Shown piece after piece: positions 34,498 to 45,288 of a stretch of 64,000 bases of DNA. The DNA is from Proteus columbae (GTDB taxonomy: Bacteria; Pseudomonadota; Gammaproteobacteria; Enterobacterales; Enterobacteriaceae), in the NCBI RefSeq assembly GCF_002777965.1, contig NZ_NGVR01000023.1, positions 62,001 to 126,000 on the forward strand, read 5' to 3'. The notes under the pieces were generated by a model. The model did no database searches, was not told the DNA's origin, and worked only from the letters and a program-made list of their open reading frames with translations. How positions within the stretch are numbered: position 1 is the stretch's first letter; each line of letters starts with the position of its first letter. The translations under genes were made by a program, and so were the position numbers.

Positions 34498-34520
34498 AAG
34501 CCCCGATTTAAACGGGGCTT
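34498..34520 (-). terminator. Terminator after gltA
   Basis: AAGCCCCG and CGGGGCTT form an 8-bp stem with a 7-nt loop. On the minus strand TTATGTTTTA follows, so it fits gltA better than the convergent AraC gene, though it may serve both. Confidence 0.75.
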
Positions 34521-34548
34521 AGCAAGATAAATAATTAATAAAACTCAA

Positions 34549-35832
34549 TTATTTCTTTTTAATTTCACTTTTGAAATCGCGCTCATCATAACCAGTATAA
34601 AGCTGACGAGGACGCGCAATTTTCAGACCATCTTCGTGCATTTCATTCCAGTGAGCAATCCAACCAATTGTACGTGCAATAGCAAAAATAACCGTAAACA
34701 TATTGGATGGAATACCTAACGCTTTAAGGATAATACCAGAGTAGAAGTCAACGTTAGGATACAGTTTTTTCTCAATAAAATATGGGTCGTTTAGGGCAAT
34801 GCGTTCTAATTCCATTGCCACCTCAAGTAAGCTGTCATTGAGGTTCAATTCTTTTAACACTTCATGACAGGTTTCACGCATTACTGTTGCACGAGGATCG
34901 TAGTTTTTGTAAACACGGTGACCAAAGCCCATTAAACGGAAGGAATCATTTTTATCTTTTGCACGTTTAATAAATTCAGGAATGTGTTCAACTGTTTTGA
35001 TCTCTTCTAGCATACGTAGACAAGCTTCGTTAGCACCACCGTGAGCTGGCCCCCAAAGTGACGCGATACCTGCTGCGATACATGCAAATGGATTTGCACC
35101 AGAAGAACCCGCAGTACGTACAGTCGAGGTTGATGCATTTTGCTCGTGATCTGCGTGAAGGATGAAAATTCTATCCATTGCACGTTCAAGTACTGGGTTA
35201 ACAACGTACTCTTCGCATGGTGTTGCAAACATCATATGCAAGAAGTTACCTGCATAGGAGAGGTCATTTTTTGGATAAACAAAAGGTTGACCAATTGAAT
35301 ATTTGTAACACATCGCTGCCACTGTTGGCATTTTTGATAGTAGACGGTAAGCCGTGATATCACGGTGAACTGGATTACTGACATCTAATGCATCGTGATA
35401 GAACGCAGCTAAAGCCCCTGTAACACCACACAGTACGGCCATTGGGTGTGAATCACGACGGAAACCATTGAACAGTCGGGTAATTTGTTCGTGGATCATG
35501 GTGTGACGAGTTACTGTGGTTTTAAATTTATCGTATTGCTCCTGTGTCGGTGCTTCACCGTACAGCAGGATATAACAGACTTCCAAGTATGTTGATTCAG
35601 TCGCTAATTGCCCGATAGGGAAACCACGGTGAAGTAAGATACCGTTATCACCATCGATAAAAGTGATTTTTGACTCACAAGAGGCGGTTGAGGTAAAGCC
35701 GGGATCATAGGTGTAATAACCTTTGGAGCCGAGAGTACGAATATCAATAACTTTGGAACCGAGTGTAGGGGATAGAACGTCCAAGTCTACAGATGTTTCA
35801 GCAATCGTTAGCTTAGCTTTGTTATCAGCCAT
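34549..35832 (-). CDS. gltA: Citrate synthase (type II)
   Basis: Condenses oxaloacetate and acetyl-CoA to citrate, the entry step of the TCA cycle. The 427 residues match the NADH-sensitive hexameric E. coli enzyme in length. Visible parts are the N-terminal beta domain, the [11 protein letters not shown] segment (oxaloacetate-binding histidine), [10 protein letters not shown] (second histidine), [14 protein letters not shown], and the C-terminal [10 protein letters not shown] with ARPRQLYTG. It is divergent from sdhC with a 626-bp control region, as in E. coli. Confidence 0.98.
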   Translation of the reverse strand: MADNKAKLTIAETSVDLDVLSPTLGSKVIDIRTLGSKGYYTYDPGFTSTASCESKITFIDGDNGILLHRGFPIGQLATESTYLEVCYILLYGEAPTQEQYDKFKTTVTRHTMIHEQITRLFNGFRRDSHPMAVLCGVTGALAAFYHDALDVSNPVHRDITAYRLLSKMPTVAAMCYKYSIGQPFVYPKNDLSYAGNFLHMMFATPCEEYVVNPVLERAMDRIFILHADHEQNASTSTVRTAGSSGANPFACIAAGIASLWGPAHGGANEACLRMLEEIKTVEHIPEFIKRAKDKNDSFRLMGFGHRVYKNYDPRATVMRETCHEVLKELNLNDSLLEVAMELERIALNDPYFIEKKLYPNVDFYSGIILKALGIPSNMFTVIFAIARTIGWIAHWNEMHEDGLKIARPRQLYTGYDERDFKSEIKKK

Positions 35833-36160
35833 TTATAATCTCCTTAGCGCTTATATGTCTCCTAACAATATCGAGGGTATCTTCATAAAGATGCACTTCG
35901 ATAGTGAAACTATAGTTGATGTAAGGTACCCAGCCGAGTTTTATTTAGTGCCCGTAATGTCTAGGTCTATAGTGTGTCACTTATGTTAAGGAGCTTTTGA
36001 TGTTATGTTTTTTTAGGTGCTTTTTTATGCAATGCACTTAGAATTAGTACTGCTATCACTTTTACACAAGTTTGAGGTTTCTGGAAGCGTGTTTGCGCAC
36101 AAAAAAAACATAAACATTAAAATAATGCAGTAAATGTAATAAAAATGTTGTACATGTGTC
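35833..36160. other. gltA side of the gltA-sdhC control region
   Basis: About 330 bp with no gene. It must carry the gltA promoter and leader on the minus strand, but I could not pin down a clear -35/-10 pair. A TCTATAGTGTGTCAC stretch near 35970-35983 and poly-T tracts near 36010 are the only notable words. Confidence 0.4.
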
Positions 36161-36179
36161 AAAAATGATAATCATTTTT
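36161..36179. promoter_or_regulatory. Fur-box-like palindrome between gltA and sdhC
   Basis: AAAAATGAT-A-ATCATTTTT is a perfect 19-bp palindrome that matches the Fur consensus GATAATGATAATCATTATC at 15 of 19 positions. It is centred about 115 bp upstream of the sdhC start point and about 340 bp upstream of the gltA start codon. In E. coli iron control of sdh is indirect through the sRNA RyhB, so a direct site would be a difference. Confidence 0.6.
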
Positions 36180-36251
36180 GCATCAGATGTACTAAATAGT
36201 GATCCCTCTCACTGTTCGAGGCAAATGTCGGGCACACAAGTTGTGTGGTAA

Positions 36252-36280
36252 TTGTAATAATTTTGTGAAGCACTTATACT
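36252..36280 (+). promoter_or_regulatory. sdhC promoter
   Basis: A -35 box TTGTAA (36252-36257) and a -10 box TATACT (36275-36280) are 17 bp apart and lead to a start near 36287. The leader of about 170 nt contains GGTCTCCGGAACC and, near its end, GGTCCGGAGGAAGGA. It would be the main promoter for the whole sdhCDAB-sucABCD mRNA. Confidence 0.75.
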
Positions 36281-36458
36281 GCGCGCAGGTCTCCGGAACC
36301 GTTGTTGTATGGAGAACCAGCGTAACGAATCCACACTTTTTGTAAAATAGACGGATTTAACATTTTACTTAAAATGTGCCTTTGTACCCCATTCGCTGTT
36401 TAATTTCCATCCAGGTCCGGAGGAAGGAAAAATTATAAAAGCTGTGTGGGCATAAATT

Positions 36459-36836
36459 GTGAAAAAACAAAGACCTGTCAATCTGGATTTACAGACGATA
36501 CAGTTTCCACTCCCTGCTATCGCATCGATCTTGCATCGTGTCTCTGGGGTTATCATGTTAGTCGCAGTTGGCATCTTACTGTGGTTACTTGGCACCTCTC
36601 TCTCTTCTCCTGAAGGTTTTCAGCAAGCTGCTGAAATTATGACTGGCTTCTTCGCGAAATTTATTTTGTGGGGCATCCTAACGGCATTGGCATATCACAT
36701 TTGTGGTGGTATTCGTCATATGTTAATGGACTTCGGCTTTATTGATGAAACCTTGATTGTGGGTCGCAACTCAGCGGCAGCATCAATGGTTATTACAGTT
36801 ATTTTATCAATATTGGCGGGGGTATTAGTATGGTAA
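36459..36836 (+). CDS. sdhC: Succinate dehydrogenase cytochrome b556 subunit
   Basis: Membrane anchor of complex II that carries heme b and part of the quinone site. The 125 residues have three membrane spans. SILHRVSGV (about 27-35) holds the quinone-site residues and the segment [18 protein letters not shown] (about 80-97) the heme histidine. The start is GTG 36459: a stop codon lies directly before it in frame, and the ATG used in E. coli three codons upstream is lost. The strong GGAGGAAGG lies about 30 nt upstream, too far for this start, while GTGTGGG is nearer. It overlaps sdhD by 7 nt. Confidence 0.95.
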   Translation: MKKQRPVNLDLQTIQFPLPAIASILHRVSGVIMLVAVGILLWLLGTSLSSPEGFQQAAEIMTGFFAKFILWGILTALAYHICGGIRHMLMDFGFIDETLIVGRNSAAASMVITVILSILAGVLVW

Positions 36837-37174
36837 GTAATTCTTCTACTTTAGGCCGTACTGGCATACAGGATTGGTTATTCCTTCGTGCCTCAGCCAT
36901 TATTATCGTTTTATATGTTCTTTATCTTGTGGGATTTATTGCTACAACAGAAATAACCTATGAGGTATGGCGTGGGTTCTTTAGCTCATCCTTAACCAAA
37001 GTGTTCACCATCTTGACCTTGCTTTCTATTCTTATTCACGCGTGGATCGGAATGTGGCAAGTGTTAACGGACTATATTAAACCGCTGGCATTACGCCTGA
37101 CTTTACAACTGATTATTGTTGTTGCGCTGTTGGTTTATCTTATTTATGGAACAATTGTGGTGTGGGGTGTGTAA
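36830..37174 (+). CDS. sdhD: Succinate dehydrogenase membrane anchor subunit
   Basis: Second membrane anchor of complex II, 114 residues with three spans. Conserved residues for heme and quinone lie in [17 protein letters not shown] (about 18-34) and [18 protein letters not shown] (about 64-81, with the heme-ligand histidine). It overlaps sdhC by 7 nt and sdhA by one base (TAATG), so all three are translationally coupled. Confidence 0.96.
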   Translation: MVSNSSTLGRTGIQDWLFLRASAIIIVLYVLYLVGFIATTEITYEVWRGFFSSSLTKVFTILTLLSILIHAWIGMWQVLTDYIKPLALRLTLQLIIVVALLVYLIYGTIVVWGV

Positions 37175-38940
37175 TGAATCTGCCAGTAAGAGAGTTTGAT
37201 GCTGTTGTTATTGGTGCGGGTGGTGCTGGTATGCGAGCCGCTTTGCAGATTTCTCAAATGGGTCTGTCTTGTGCACTGATTTCTAAAGTTTTTCCTACTC
37301 GTTCTCATACTGTTTCCGCTCAAGGTGGTATTACTGTTGCACTGGGTAATACTCATGAGGATAACTGGGAATGGCACATGTACGATACGGTAAAAGGTTC
37401 CGACTATATTGGTGACCAAGACGCTATCGAATATATGTGTAAAACCGGCCCTGAAGCAATTTTAGAGCTAGAACATATGGGACTCCCATTTTCTCGCCTA
37501 GATGATGGCCGTATTTATCAGCGTCCATTTGGTGGTCAGTCAAAAAACTTTGGTGGTGAACAAGCTGCACGTACAGCTGCTGCCGCTGACCGTACTGGGC
37601 ACGCATTGTTGCATACCCTTTATCAGCAAAATTTAAAAAATCACACAACTATCTTTTCAGAGTGGTATTCACTGGATTTAGTGAAAAACCAAGATGGCGA
37701 TATTGTCGGTTGTACTGCAATTTGCATCGAAACGGGTGAAGTTGTTTATTTCAAAGCAAACGCCACGATTTTAGCTACGGGCGGTGCCGGTCGTATTTAC
37801 CAATCAACCACAAATGCGCATATCAACACAGGTGATGGTGTGGGTATGGCAGTTCGCGCAGGCGTTCCTCTGCAAGATATGGAAATGTGGCAATTCCACC
37901 CAACGGGTATTGCGGGGGCGGGCGTATTAGTGACCGAAGGTTGTCGTGGTGAAGGCGGATATCTGTTAAATAAAGACGGTGAACGCTTTATGGAACGTTA
38001 TGCACCAAACGCTAAAGACCTTGCTGGTCGTGATGTGGTTGCGCGTTCTATTATGATCGAAATTCGTGAAGGTCGTGGTTGTGATGGTCCTTGGGGTCCT
38101 CATGCGAAATTAAAACTCGACCATCTAGGTAAAGAAGTCCTTGAGTCTCGTTTACCTGGTATTCTTGATCTCTCTCGTACTTTCGCACACGTTGACCCTG
38201 TTAAAGAACCAATTCCTGTTATACCTACTTGTCACTATATGATGGGCGGTATTCCAACAAAAGTAACTGGTCAAGCTATTCGTGTGAACGAGAAGGGCGA
38301 AGACGTTGTTATTCCTGGACTGTTCGCAGTAGGTGAAATTGCTTGTGTATCTGTTCATGGTGCAAACCGCTTAGGTGGTAATTCACTGCTAGACCTTGTT
38401 GTATTTGGTCGCTCAGCAGGGGTTCACTTAAAAGAGTCACTGATGGAACAAGGTACAATGCGTGATGCGAGCGATTCTGATGTTGAAGCAGCATTAACTC
38501 GCTTAAATCGCTGGGAAAACAACCGTTCTGGTGAAGATCCAGTTGAAATCCGTAAAGCACTGCAATCTTGTATGCAACATAACTTCTCGGTATTCCGTGA
38601 AGGTGATGCAATGGCAAAAGGCTTAGAAGAACTGAAAGTTATTCGTGAGCGCTTACAAAATGCACGACTGGATGATAATTCAAGTGAATTTAATACACAG
38701 CGTATTGAATGTTTAGAATTAGATAACCTGATGGAAACTGCTTATGCCACTGCGGTATCTGCAAACTTCCGTACAGAAAGCCGTGGAGCTCATAGCCGTT
38801 TCGATTTCCCAGAGCGTGATGATGCGAACTGGTTATGTCATACATTATATCAACCGCAAACCGAAACAATGACACGACGTGAAGTCAATATGCAGCCGAA
38901 ACTGCGTGAAGCCTTCCCACCAAAAGTGCGTACATATTAA
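37174..38940 (+). CDS. sdhA: Succinate dehydrogenase flavoprotein subunit
   Basis: Catalytic FAD subunit of complex II that oxidises succinate to fumarate. The protein has 588 residues with the start at ATG 37174, the length of E. coli SdhA. The dinucleotide motif is [13 protein letters not shown], the FAD-linking histidine is in [10 protein letters not shown], and active-site residues lie in [15 protein letters not shown] and [13 protein letters not shown]. The frame is open four codons upstream, but the TAATG junction with sdhD and family alignment favour 37174. Confidence 0.98.
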   Translation: MNLPVREFDAVVIGAGGAGMRAALQISQMGLSCALISKVFPTRSHTVSAQGGITVALGNTHEDNWEWHMYDTVKGSDYIGDQDAIEYMCKTGPEAILELEHMGLPFSRLDDGRIYQRPFGGQSKNFGGEQAARTAAAADRTGHALLHTLYQQNLKNHTTIFSEWYSLDLVKNQDGDIVGCTAICIETGEVVYFKANATILATGGAGRIYQSTTNAHINTGDGVGMAVRAGVPLQDMEMWQFHPTGIAGAGVLVTEGCRGEGGYLLNKDGERFMERYAPNAKDLAGRDVVARSIMIEIREGRGCDGPWGPHAKLKLDHLGKEVLESRLPGILDLSRTFAHVDPVKEPIPVIPTCHYMMGGIPTKVTGQAIRVNEKGEDVVIPGLFAVGEIACVSVHGANRLGGNSLLDLVVFGRSAGVHLKESLMEQGTMRDASDSDVEAALTRLNRWENNRSGEDPVEIRKALQSCMQHNFSVFREGDAMAKGLEELKVIRERLQNARLDDNSSEFNTQRIECLELDNLMETAYATAVSANFRTESRGAHSRFDFPERDDANWLCHTLYQPQTETMTRREVNMQPKLREAFPPKVRTY

Positions 38941-38974
38941 TTAGCGGTGTTATTGAAGTTGCGGAGACTTAAAT

Positions 38975-39691
38975 ATGAAACTTGAATTTTCGATTTATCG
39001 TTACAATCCCGACGTTGACAATGCGCCGCATATGCAAGATTACACCCTCGAAGTTCCTGAAGGGCGTGACATGATGCTGTTGGATGCATTAATTCAATTA
39101 AAGGAAAAAGATCCTACCTTATCGTTCCGTCGCTCTTGTCGTGAAGGTGTTTGCGGCTCTGATGGCGTGAACATGAATGGTAAAAATGGTTTGGCTTGTA
39201 TCACACCTATTTCATCTTTACAGAAAGGAAGTAAGAAAATTGTGATCAGACCGTTACCCGGTTTACCAGTAATTCGTGATTTAATAGTGGATATGACTCA
39301 GTTCTATACACAGTATGAGAAAATTCGTCCGTATTTAATTAATAATGGCAAAAATCCTCCTGCTCGTGAGAACTTACAGTCACCAGAACAGCGTGAAAAG
39401 CTTGATGGACTTTACGATTGTATCCTTTGTGCTTGTTGTTCAACCTCTTGCCCGTCATTCTGGTGGAATCCAGATAAATTTATCGGGCCTGCGGGATTGT
39501 TAGCGGCTTATCGTTTCTTGATTGATAGTCGTGATACAGAAACTGAATCTCGTCTTGATGATCTTAACGATGCGTTCAGTGTGTTCCGTTGTCATGGCAT
39601 CATGAACTGTGTCAGCGTATGTCCTAAAGGGCTTAATCCAACAAAAGCGATTGGTCATATTAAGTCAATGTTGTTAAAACGTAGTGCATAA
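38975..39691 (+). CDS. sdhB: Succinate dehydrogenase iron-sulfur subunit
   Basis: Electron-transfer subunit of complex II with 238 residues. The 2Fe-2S cysteines are in SCREGVCGSDG and LAC (about 54-77). The 4Fe-4S and 3Fe-4S cysteines are in CILCACCSTSCP (about 149-160) and CHGIMNCVSVCPKGLNP (about 206-222). It is followed by two strong hairpins before sucA, where sdh and suc transcript levels may part. Confidence 0.98.
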   Translation: MKLEFSIYRYNPDVDNAPHMQDYTLEVPEGRDMMLLDALIQLKEKDPTLSFRRSCREGVCGSDGVNMNGKNGLACITPISSLQKGSKKIVIRPLPGLPVIRDLIVDMTQFYTQYEKIRPYLINNGKNPPARENLQSPEQREKLDGLYDCILCACCSTSCPSFWWNPDKFIGPAGLLAAYRFLIDSRDTETESRLDDLNDAFSVFRCHGIMNCVSVCPKGLNPTKAIGHIKSMLLKRSA

Positions 39692-39697
39692 AATAAT

Positions 39698-39724
39698 AAC
39701 CGCCCTAAAATAGTTAGGGCGGTT
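39698..39724 (+). other. Hairpin 1 in the sdhB-sucA gap
   Basis: AACCGCCCTA and TAGGGCGGTT form a perfect 10-bp stem with a 7-nt loop, eight bases past the sdhB stop. No T-run follows, so mRNA stabilisation is more likely than termination. Confidence 0.7.
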
Positions 39725-39768
39725 AATGGAAAAACTAAATTAGACGTTTGCGGTAAAAATAGTAAGGC

Positions 39769-39801
39769 ACCTTTAAACACTGTAAGACAGTGCTTAAAGG
39801 T
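39769..39801 (+). other. Hairpin 2 in the sdhB-sucA gap
   Basis: ACCTTTAAACACTGT and ACAGTGCTTAAAGGT pair over 15 positions with one mismatch and a 3-nt loop, then TCCTTG follows. This is a second, stronger stem in the same 245-bp gap, probably a barrier to 3'-5' exonucleases or a weak terminator between sdh and suc. Confidence 0.7.
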
Positions 39802-39936
39802 TCCTTGAGAGCTAAAGCTCCATATTTAAAGAACCTGCGAGATAGCGGGTCATAAGAGAACCTTGCAATCGACACCGTTTAATCACGGTATTAGTTATCC
39901 ACGGCGAACTAAAGCTGTATAGCTTAAGGGATCATA

Positions 39937-42741
39937 ATGCAGAACGGCGCAATGAAGGACTGGCTAGAATCAACTTTTCTAGCAGGAGAGAATCAGTCTT
40001 ACATAGAAGATATCTATGAAGATTACCTAACTGACCCAAACTCTGTTGACGAAAGTTGGAGAGAGATTTTTCAACAACTGCCCGCAAGTCAAGGCATAGA
40101 ACAGTCGCATTCTCAAACCCGCGACTACTTCAGACGCCTCGCAAAAGAATCCACTCGATATCATACCTCGGTAAGTGATCCGGCAATGGACTCAAAACAA
40201 GTTAAAGTTTTGCAGCTCATCAATGCCTTCCGCTTTCGTGGTCACCAAAACGCTAATCTCGACCCACTTGGTTTATGGAAACAAGAATCTGTTCCAGATT
40301 TAGATCCTGCTTTCCATAATCTAACTAAAGAAGACTTTGAAGAAACCTTCAACGTCGGTTCTTTTGCTATTGGCAAAGAAACGATGAAATTAGGTGATTT
40401 ATATGAAGCACTGAAACGCATTTACTGTGGTTCAATCGGTGCTGAATATATGCATATCACTAATACTGAAGAAAAACGCTGGCTACAACAACGTTTAGAA
40501 TCAGTGAATGTTGCAGACCAATTCACTAAAGAAGAAAAGTTACGCTTCCTGACAGAACTAACAGCAGCTGAAGGTTTAGAGCGCTATTTAGGTGCTAAAT
40601 TCCCAGGTGCAAAACGCTTCTCTTTAGAAGGTGGTGATGCATTAGTTCCGATGTTAAAAGATTTAATTCGCCATGCAGGTAAACAAGACACTCGTGAAGT
40701 GGTTCTTGGTATGGCGCACCGTGGACGTTTAAACGTTCTGGTTAATATCCTAGGTAAAAAACCGGCTGATTTATTTGATGAATTTGCGGGTATTCATAAA
40801 GAGCATTTGGGAACGGGTGACGTTAAATATCACCAAGGTTTCTCATCTGATTTTGCGACTGAAGGGGCTCAAGTCCACCTCGCATTAGCTTTTAACCCCT
40901 CTCACCTAGAGATTGTTAGCCCAGTTGTAATTGGTTCTGTTCGTGCTCGTCGTGATCGCTTAGATGAAGCACGTAGCAATATGGTTCTTCCTATCACTAT
41001 TCATGGTGATGCTGCTGTAACAGGTCAAGGTGTTGTGCAAGAAACCCTGAACATGTCTCAAGCGCGTGGCTATGAAGTAGGTGGTACAGTTCGTATTGTT
41101 ATCAATAACCAAGTTGGTTTTACGACTTCAAATCCAAAAGATGCCCGTTCAACACAATACTGTACTGATATTGTGAAAATGGTTCAGGCACCAATTTTCC
41201 ACGTTAATGCAGATGATCCTGAAGCGGTTGCTTTTGTAACTCGCTTAGCATTGGATTTCCGTAATACCTTTAAACGCGATGTGATGATTGATCTTGTTTG
41301 TTACCGTCGTCATGGTCACAACGAAGCGGATGAGCCAAATGCGACTCAGCCTCTGATGTATCAAAAAATCAAAAAACATCCAACTCCACGTAAAATTTAT
41401 GCGGATAAACTGGTCGCTCAATCATTGCTTGATGCCAATGATGTGACTGAACTGGTTAATCTCTATCGCGATGCGCTGGATCGTGGTGATTGTGTTGTTG
41501 AAGAATACCGCCCAATGGGTCTGCATTCTTACACATGGGAACCGTATTTAAATCACGAATGGAATGAAGAGTATCCACATAAAGTAGAGAAAACGCGTTT
41601 ACAAGATTTAGCGCGTCGTGTGAGTACCGTTCCTTCAGAAATCGTGATGCAGTCTCGTGTTGAGAAAATTTATGCTGACCGTGCTGTTATGGCAGAAGGT
41701 GAGAAATTACTCGACTGGGGTGCAGCAGAAACATTAGCGTATGCGACTTTAGTTGACCAAGGTATCACCATTCGCCTTTCTGGTGAAGATGCGGGACGTG
41801 GTACATTCTTCCATCGTCATGCCGTTATTCATAACCAAACAAATGGCTCTGTTTATGTACCATTAGCCAATGTTCATAATGCTCAAGGACAATTTAATGT
41901 CTGGGACTCTGTATTAACAGAAGAAGCCGTACTTGCATTTGAATATGGTTATGCCACAACAGAACCTCGTGGTTTAACGATTTGGGAAGCACAATTTGGT
42001 GACTTCGCAAACGTTGCTCAAGTGGTTATCGACCAATTTATTAGCTCTGGTGAGCAAAAATGGGGTCGTATGTGTGGTTTAGTTATGTTGTTACCACACG
42101 GTTATGAAGGTCAAGGACCAGAGCACTCCTCTGCACGTTTAGAGCGTTATCTGCAACTGTGTGCAGAACAAAATATGCAGGTTTGTGTGCCATCAACTCC
42201 GGCTCAGGTTTACCATATGTTACGCCGCCAAGCGTTACGTGGTATGCGTCGCCCACTTATCGTAATGTCACCAAAATCATTGTTACGTCATCCATTAGCG
42301 GTTTCTGAGTTGGATGAATTAGCAAATGGTAAATTCTTACCTGTCATTGGTGAAATGGATGATTTAAAACCTGCTGATGTGAAACGTGTTGTGATGTGTT
42401 CCGGTAAGGTTTACTACGATTTATTAGAACAGCGTCGTGCTAATGAGCAAAACAACGTTGCCATTATTCGTATTGAACAACTGTATCCATTCCCACACGA
42501 AGATATTGCGCAAATTCTCGCACCTTATGCTCATGTAAAAGAGTTTATTTGGTGTCAAGAAGAGCCTCTGAATCAAGGTGCTTGGTACTGTAGTCAGCAT
42601 AACTTCCGTGATGCTATTCCAGTAGGCGCAACATTACGTTATGCAGGACGTCCTGCATCAGCCTCTCCAGCAGTTGGTTACACCTCTGTTCATCAGGAGC
42701 AACAAAAAGCTCTGGTTGAAGACGCACTGAAAGTTGAATAA
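39937..42741 (+). CDS. sucA: 2-oxoglutarate dehydrogenase E1 component
   Basis: Thiamine-diphosphate-dependent E1 that decarboxylates 2-oxoglutarate and passes succinyl to SucB. The 934 residues match E. coli SucA, including the N-terminal MQNGAMKDWLES and its E2-binding segment. Substrate and cofactor motifs are EVVLGMAHRGRLNVL, HGDAAVTGQGVV and INNQVGFTTSNP. The C-terminal half has GEDAGRGTFFHRHAV and PHGYEGQGPEHSSAR. TAAGGG lies six bases before the ATG. Confidence 0.98.
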   Translation: MQNGAMKDWLESTFLAGENQSYIEDIYEDYLTDPNSVDESWREIFQQLPASQGIEQSHSQTRDYFRRLAKESTRYHTSVSDPAMDSKQVKVLQLINAFRFRGHQNANLDPLGLWKQESVPDLDPAFHNLTKEDFEETFNVGSFAIGKETMKLGDLYEALKRIYCGSIGAEYMHITNTEEKRWLQQRLESVNVADQFTKEEKLRFLTELTAAEGLERYLGAKFPGAKRFSLEGGDALVPMLKDLIRHAGKQDTREVVLGMAHRGRLNVLVNILGKKPADLFDEFAGIHKEHLGTGDVKYHQGFSSDFATEGAQVHLALAFNPSHLEIVSPVVIGSVRARRDRLDEARSNMVLPITIHGDAAVTGQGVVQETLNMSQARGYEVGGTVRIVINNQVGFTTSNPKDARSTQYCTDIVKMVQAPIFHVNADDPEAVAFVTRLALDFRNTFKRDVMIDLVCYRRHGHNEADEPNATQPLMYQKIKKHPTPRKIYADKLVAQSLLDANDVTELVNLYRDALDRGDCVVEEYRPMGLHSYTWEPYLNHEWNEEYPHKVEKTRLQDLARRVSTVPSEIVMQSRVEKIYADRAVMAEGEKLLDWGAAETLAYATLVDQGITIRLSGEDAGRGTFFHRHAVIHNQTNGSVYVPLANVHNAQGQFNVWDSVLTEEAVLAFEYGYATTEPRGLTIWEAQFGDFANVAQVVIDQFISSGEQKWGRMCGLVMLLPHGYEGQGPEHSSARLERYLQLCAEQNMQVCVPSTPAQVYHMLRRQALRGMRRPLIVMSPKSLLRHPLAVSELDELANGKFLPVIGEMDDLKPADVKRVVMCSGKVYYDLLEQRRANEQNNVAIIRIEQLYPFPHEDIAQILAPYAHVKEFIWCQEEPLNQGAWYCSQHNFRDAIPVGATLRYAGRPASASPAVGYTSVHQEQQKALVEDALKVE

Positions 42742-42754
42742 ATAAGGATAGAAA

Positions 42755-43960
42755 ATGAGTAGTGTAGATATTCTAGTACCGGATCTCCCTGAATCAGTTG
42801 CTGACGCATCGGTCGCAACTTGGCATAAAAAACCTGGTGATAGCATTCAACGCGATGAAGTGCTGGTTGAAATCGAAACAGATAAAGTTGTTTTAGAAGT
42901 GCCTGCAAGTGAAGCAGGTGTTTTAGAAAGTATTCTTGAAGAAGAAGGCGCTACCGTTGGTTCACGCCAATTACTCGGTCGTATTCGTTTAGGTGATAGC
43001 ACTGGCATCCCTGCTGATGTGAAACCGGCTCAAGATAGTACTCCAGCACAGCGTCAAAGTGCTGATATTGCTGAAAAAGGCAATAATGATGCATTAAGTC
43101 CAACAGCACGTCGCTTAGTGGCTGAACACGATATTAACCCTGCGGATGTGAAAGGTAGTGGTGTGGGTGGACGTTTAACTCGCCAAGATATCGAAGGTCA
43201 TGTTGCTAATAAATCAACTACCCAACCAGTAGCAGACGTTCCTCAAGCACTGCTATCTCACCGTAGCGAAAAACGTGTACCAATGACACGTTTACGTAAA
43301 CGTGTAGCAGAGCGCTTATTAGAAGCGAAAAACACCACTGCAATGTTGACAACGTTTAACGAAATCAACATGCAACCAATTAAAGACTTACGTGCTCAAT
43401 ATGGTGAAGCATTTGAAAAACGTCACGGTGTACGTTTAGGCTTTATGTCTTTCTATATTAAAGCGGTTGTTGAAGCTCTGAAACGTTATCCAGAAGTCAA
43501 TGCTTCTATCGATGGTACTGATGTGGTTTATCACAACTACTTCGATATCAGTATTGCAGTATCAACACCACGTGGTCTGGTAACACCAGTATTACGCGAT
43601 GCGGATGCAATGAGCATGGCAGATATTGAGAAAAACATTAAAGCGTTAGCGGTAAAAGGCCGTGACGGTAAGTTAACTGTTGAAGACTTAACAGGTGGTA
43701 ACTTCACTATCACAAACGGCGGTGTTTTCGGTTCATTAATGTCAACTCCGATTATCAACCCACCACAAAGTGCCATTTTAGGGATGCATGCAATTAAAGA
43801 TCGCCCAATGGCAGTAGATGGTCAGGTTGTTATTCTACCAATGATGTATCTGGCTCTGTCTTATGACCACCGTTTAATTGATGGTCGTGAGTCTGTCGGT
43901 TTCTTAGTAACCGTTAAAGAGATGCTAGAAGATCCAGCTCGTTTATTACTTGATGTATAG
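42755..43960 (+). CDS. sucB: 2-oxoglutarate dehydrogenase E2 (succinyltransferase)
   Basis: Core of the 2-oxoglutarate dehydrogenase complex, which moves succinyl to CoA. The 401 residues have one lipoyl domain with the lipoylated lysine K44 in [11 protein letters not shown], a linker, an E3/E1-binding domain (about 107-143, [21 protein letters not shown]) and the 24-mer catalytic domain ending in [13 protein letters not shown] with the active histidine. It follows sucA after 13 nt. Confidence 0.98.
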   Translation: MSSVDILVPDLPESVADASVATWHKKPGDSIQRDEVLVEIETDKVVLEVPASEAGVLESILEEEGATVGSRQLLGRIRLGDSTGIPADVKPAQDSTPAQRQSADIAEKGNNDALSPTARRLVAEHDINPADVKGSGVGGRLTRQDIEGHVANKSTTQPVADVPQALLSHRSEKRVPMTRLRKRVAERLLEAKNTTAMLTTFNEINMQPIKDLRAQYGEAFEKRHGVRLGFMSFYIKAVVEALKRYPEVNASIDGTDVVYHNYFDISIAVSTPRGLVTPVLRDADAMSMADIEKNIKALAVKGRDGKLTVEDLTGGNFTITNGGVFGSLMSTPIINPPQSAILGMHAIKDRPMAVDGQVVILPMMYLALSYDHRLIDGRESVGFLVTVKEMLEDPARLLLDV

Positions 43961-43977
43961 GTAATAAATATCGCTTT

Positions 43978-44067
43978 TAGGCAGGAGATGCTCCTCCTGC
44001 CTACATAGCAACAGACACAAGCATCAAAGAAGTACAGTGTGTTCGTGAAGCCAGATTTCTCTGGCTT
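43978..44067 (+). other. Two hairpins in the sucB-sucC gap
   Basis: TAGGCAGGAG and CTCCTGCCTA (43978-44003) form a perfect 10-bp stem. AAGCCAGA and TCTGGCTT (44048-44067) form an 8-bp stem with a TTTC loop. Neither has a T-run. They lie in the 161-bp gap between sucB and sucC, as REP-like stems do in E. coli, and are likely mRNA-stability or processing elements. Confidence 0.65.
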
Positions 44068-44121
44068 ATAGTCAAAAAAATAAGAAAGCCCGACTTTCAA
44101 CAAGATTATGGATAGAACATC

Positions 44122-45288
44122 ATGAATTTACACGAGTATCAGGCAAAACAGCTTTTCACACGGTATGGATTACCAGCACCTGCTGGTTTCGCCTGCACCA
44201 CACCGCGCGAGGCAGAAGAAGCTGCATCAAAAATCGGTCAAGGCCCTTGGGTCGTGAAATGTCAGGTTCACGCGGGTGGACGTGGTAAAGCCGGCGGCGT
44301 AAAAGTCGTTAAATCTAAAGAAGAGATCCGCGCATTTGCTGAACAATGGTTAGGCAAACGTTTAGTCACTTATCAAACAGACGCTAATGGTCAGCCTGTT
44401 ACACAGATTTTAGTTGAAGCTGCAACTGATATCGCTAAAGAGCTTTATCTTGGTGCAGTTGTTGATCGTGGTACCCGTCGTGTTGTCTTTATGGCCTCTA
44501 CAGAAGGCGGCGTTGAAATTGAGAAAGTGGCAGAAGAAACGCCAGAACTTATTCATCGCGCCATTATTGATCCACTGACAGGCCCTATGCCTTATCAGGG
44601 AAGAGAATTAGCATTTAAACTGGGTTTAAAAGGCAAGCAGGTTAGTCAATTTGCTAAAATCTTTATGGGATTAGCTTCTATTTTCTTAGAACGCGACCTT
44701 GCTTTAATCGAAATTAACCCACTAGTTATTACTAAAGAAGACGATCTGATTTGTCTTGATGGTAAATTAGGCGTAGATAGCAACGCGTTGTATCGTCAAC
44801 CAGAAATGCGTGAAATGCACGATCCTTCACAAGAAGATCCTCGTGAAGCACAAGCTGCGCAATGGGAACTGAACTACGTTGCATTAGATGGCAACATTGG
44901 CTGTATGGTCAATGGTGCAGGTTTAGCGATGGGTACAATGGATATTGTTAAACTTCACGGTGGCGAGCCTGCAAACTTCCTTGATGTAGGTGGCGGTGCA
45001 ACAAAAGAGCGCGTAACTGAAGCATTTAAGATTATTTTGTCAGATGAAAATGTCAGTGCTGTATTAGTCAACATTTTCGGCGGTATTGTTCGTTGTGACT
45101 TAATCGCAGACGGTATTATTGGCGCAGTTGAAGAAGTTGGCGTTAATGTTCCTGTGGTTGTTCGTCTTGAAGGAAACAATGCAGAGTTAGGCACCAAGAA
45201 ATTAGCAGATAGTGGATTAAATATTATCGCTGCTAAAAGCTTAACTGATGCCGCGAAACAAGTTGTTGCAGCAGCGGAGGCAAAATAA
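44122..45288 (+). CDS. sucC: Succinyl-CoA synthetase, beta subunit
   Basis: Beta subunit of the enzyme that makes ATP or GTP from succinyl-CoA. The 388 residues equal E. coli SucC. An ATP-grasp domain lies at the N-terminus ([33 protein letters not shown]) and the C-terminal domain has [13 protein letters not shown] and [13 protein letters not shown]. Its stop overlaps the sucD start by one base (TAATG), so subunit ratio is coupled. Confidence 0.98.
   Translation: MNLHEYQAKQLFTRYGLPAPAGFACTTPREAEEAASKIGQGPWVVKCQVHAGGRGKAGGVKVVKSKEEIRAFAEQWLGKRLVTYQTDANGQPVTQILVEAATDIAKELYLGAVVDRGTRRVVFMASTEGGVEIEKVAEETPELIHRAIIDPLTGPMPYQGRELAFKLGLKGKQVSQFAKIFMGLASIFLERDLALIEINPLVITKEDDLICLDGKLGVDSNALYRQPEMREMHDPSQEDPREAQAAQWELNYVALDGNIGCMVNGAGLAMGTMDIVKLHGGEPANFLDVGGGATKERVTEAFKIILSDENVSAVLVNIFGGIVRCDLIADGIIGAVEEVGVNVPVVVRLEGNNAELGTKKLADSGLNIIAAKSLTDAAKQVVAAAEAK

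Noticed and set aside
43978-44067. Terminator between sucB and sucC
   Set aside because: Both stems lack a T-run and sucC has no clear promoter of its own, so read-through is expected.
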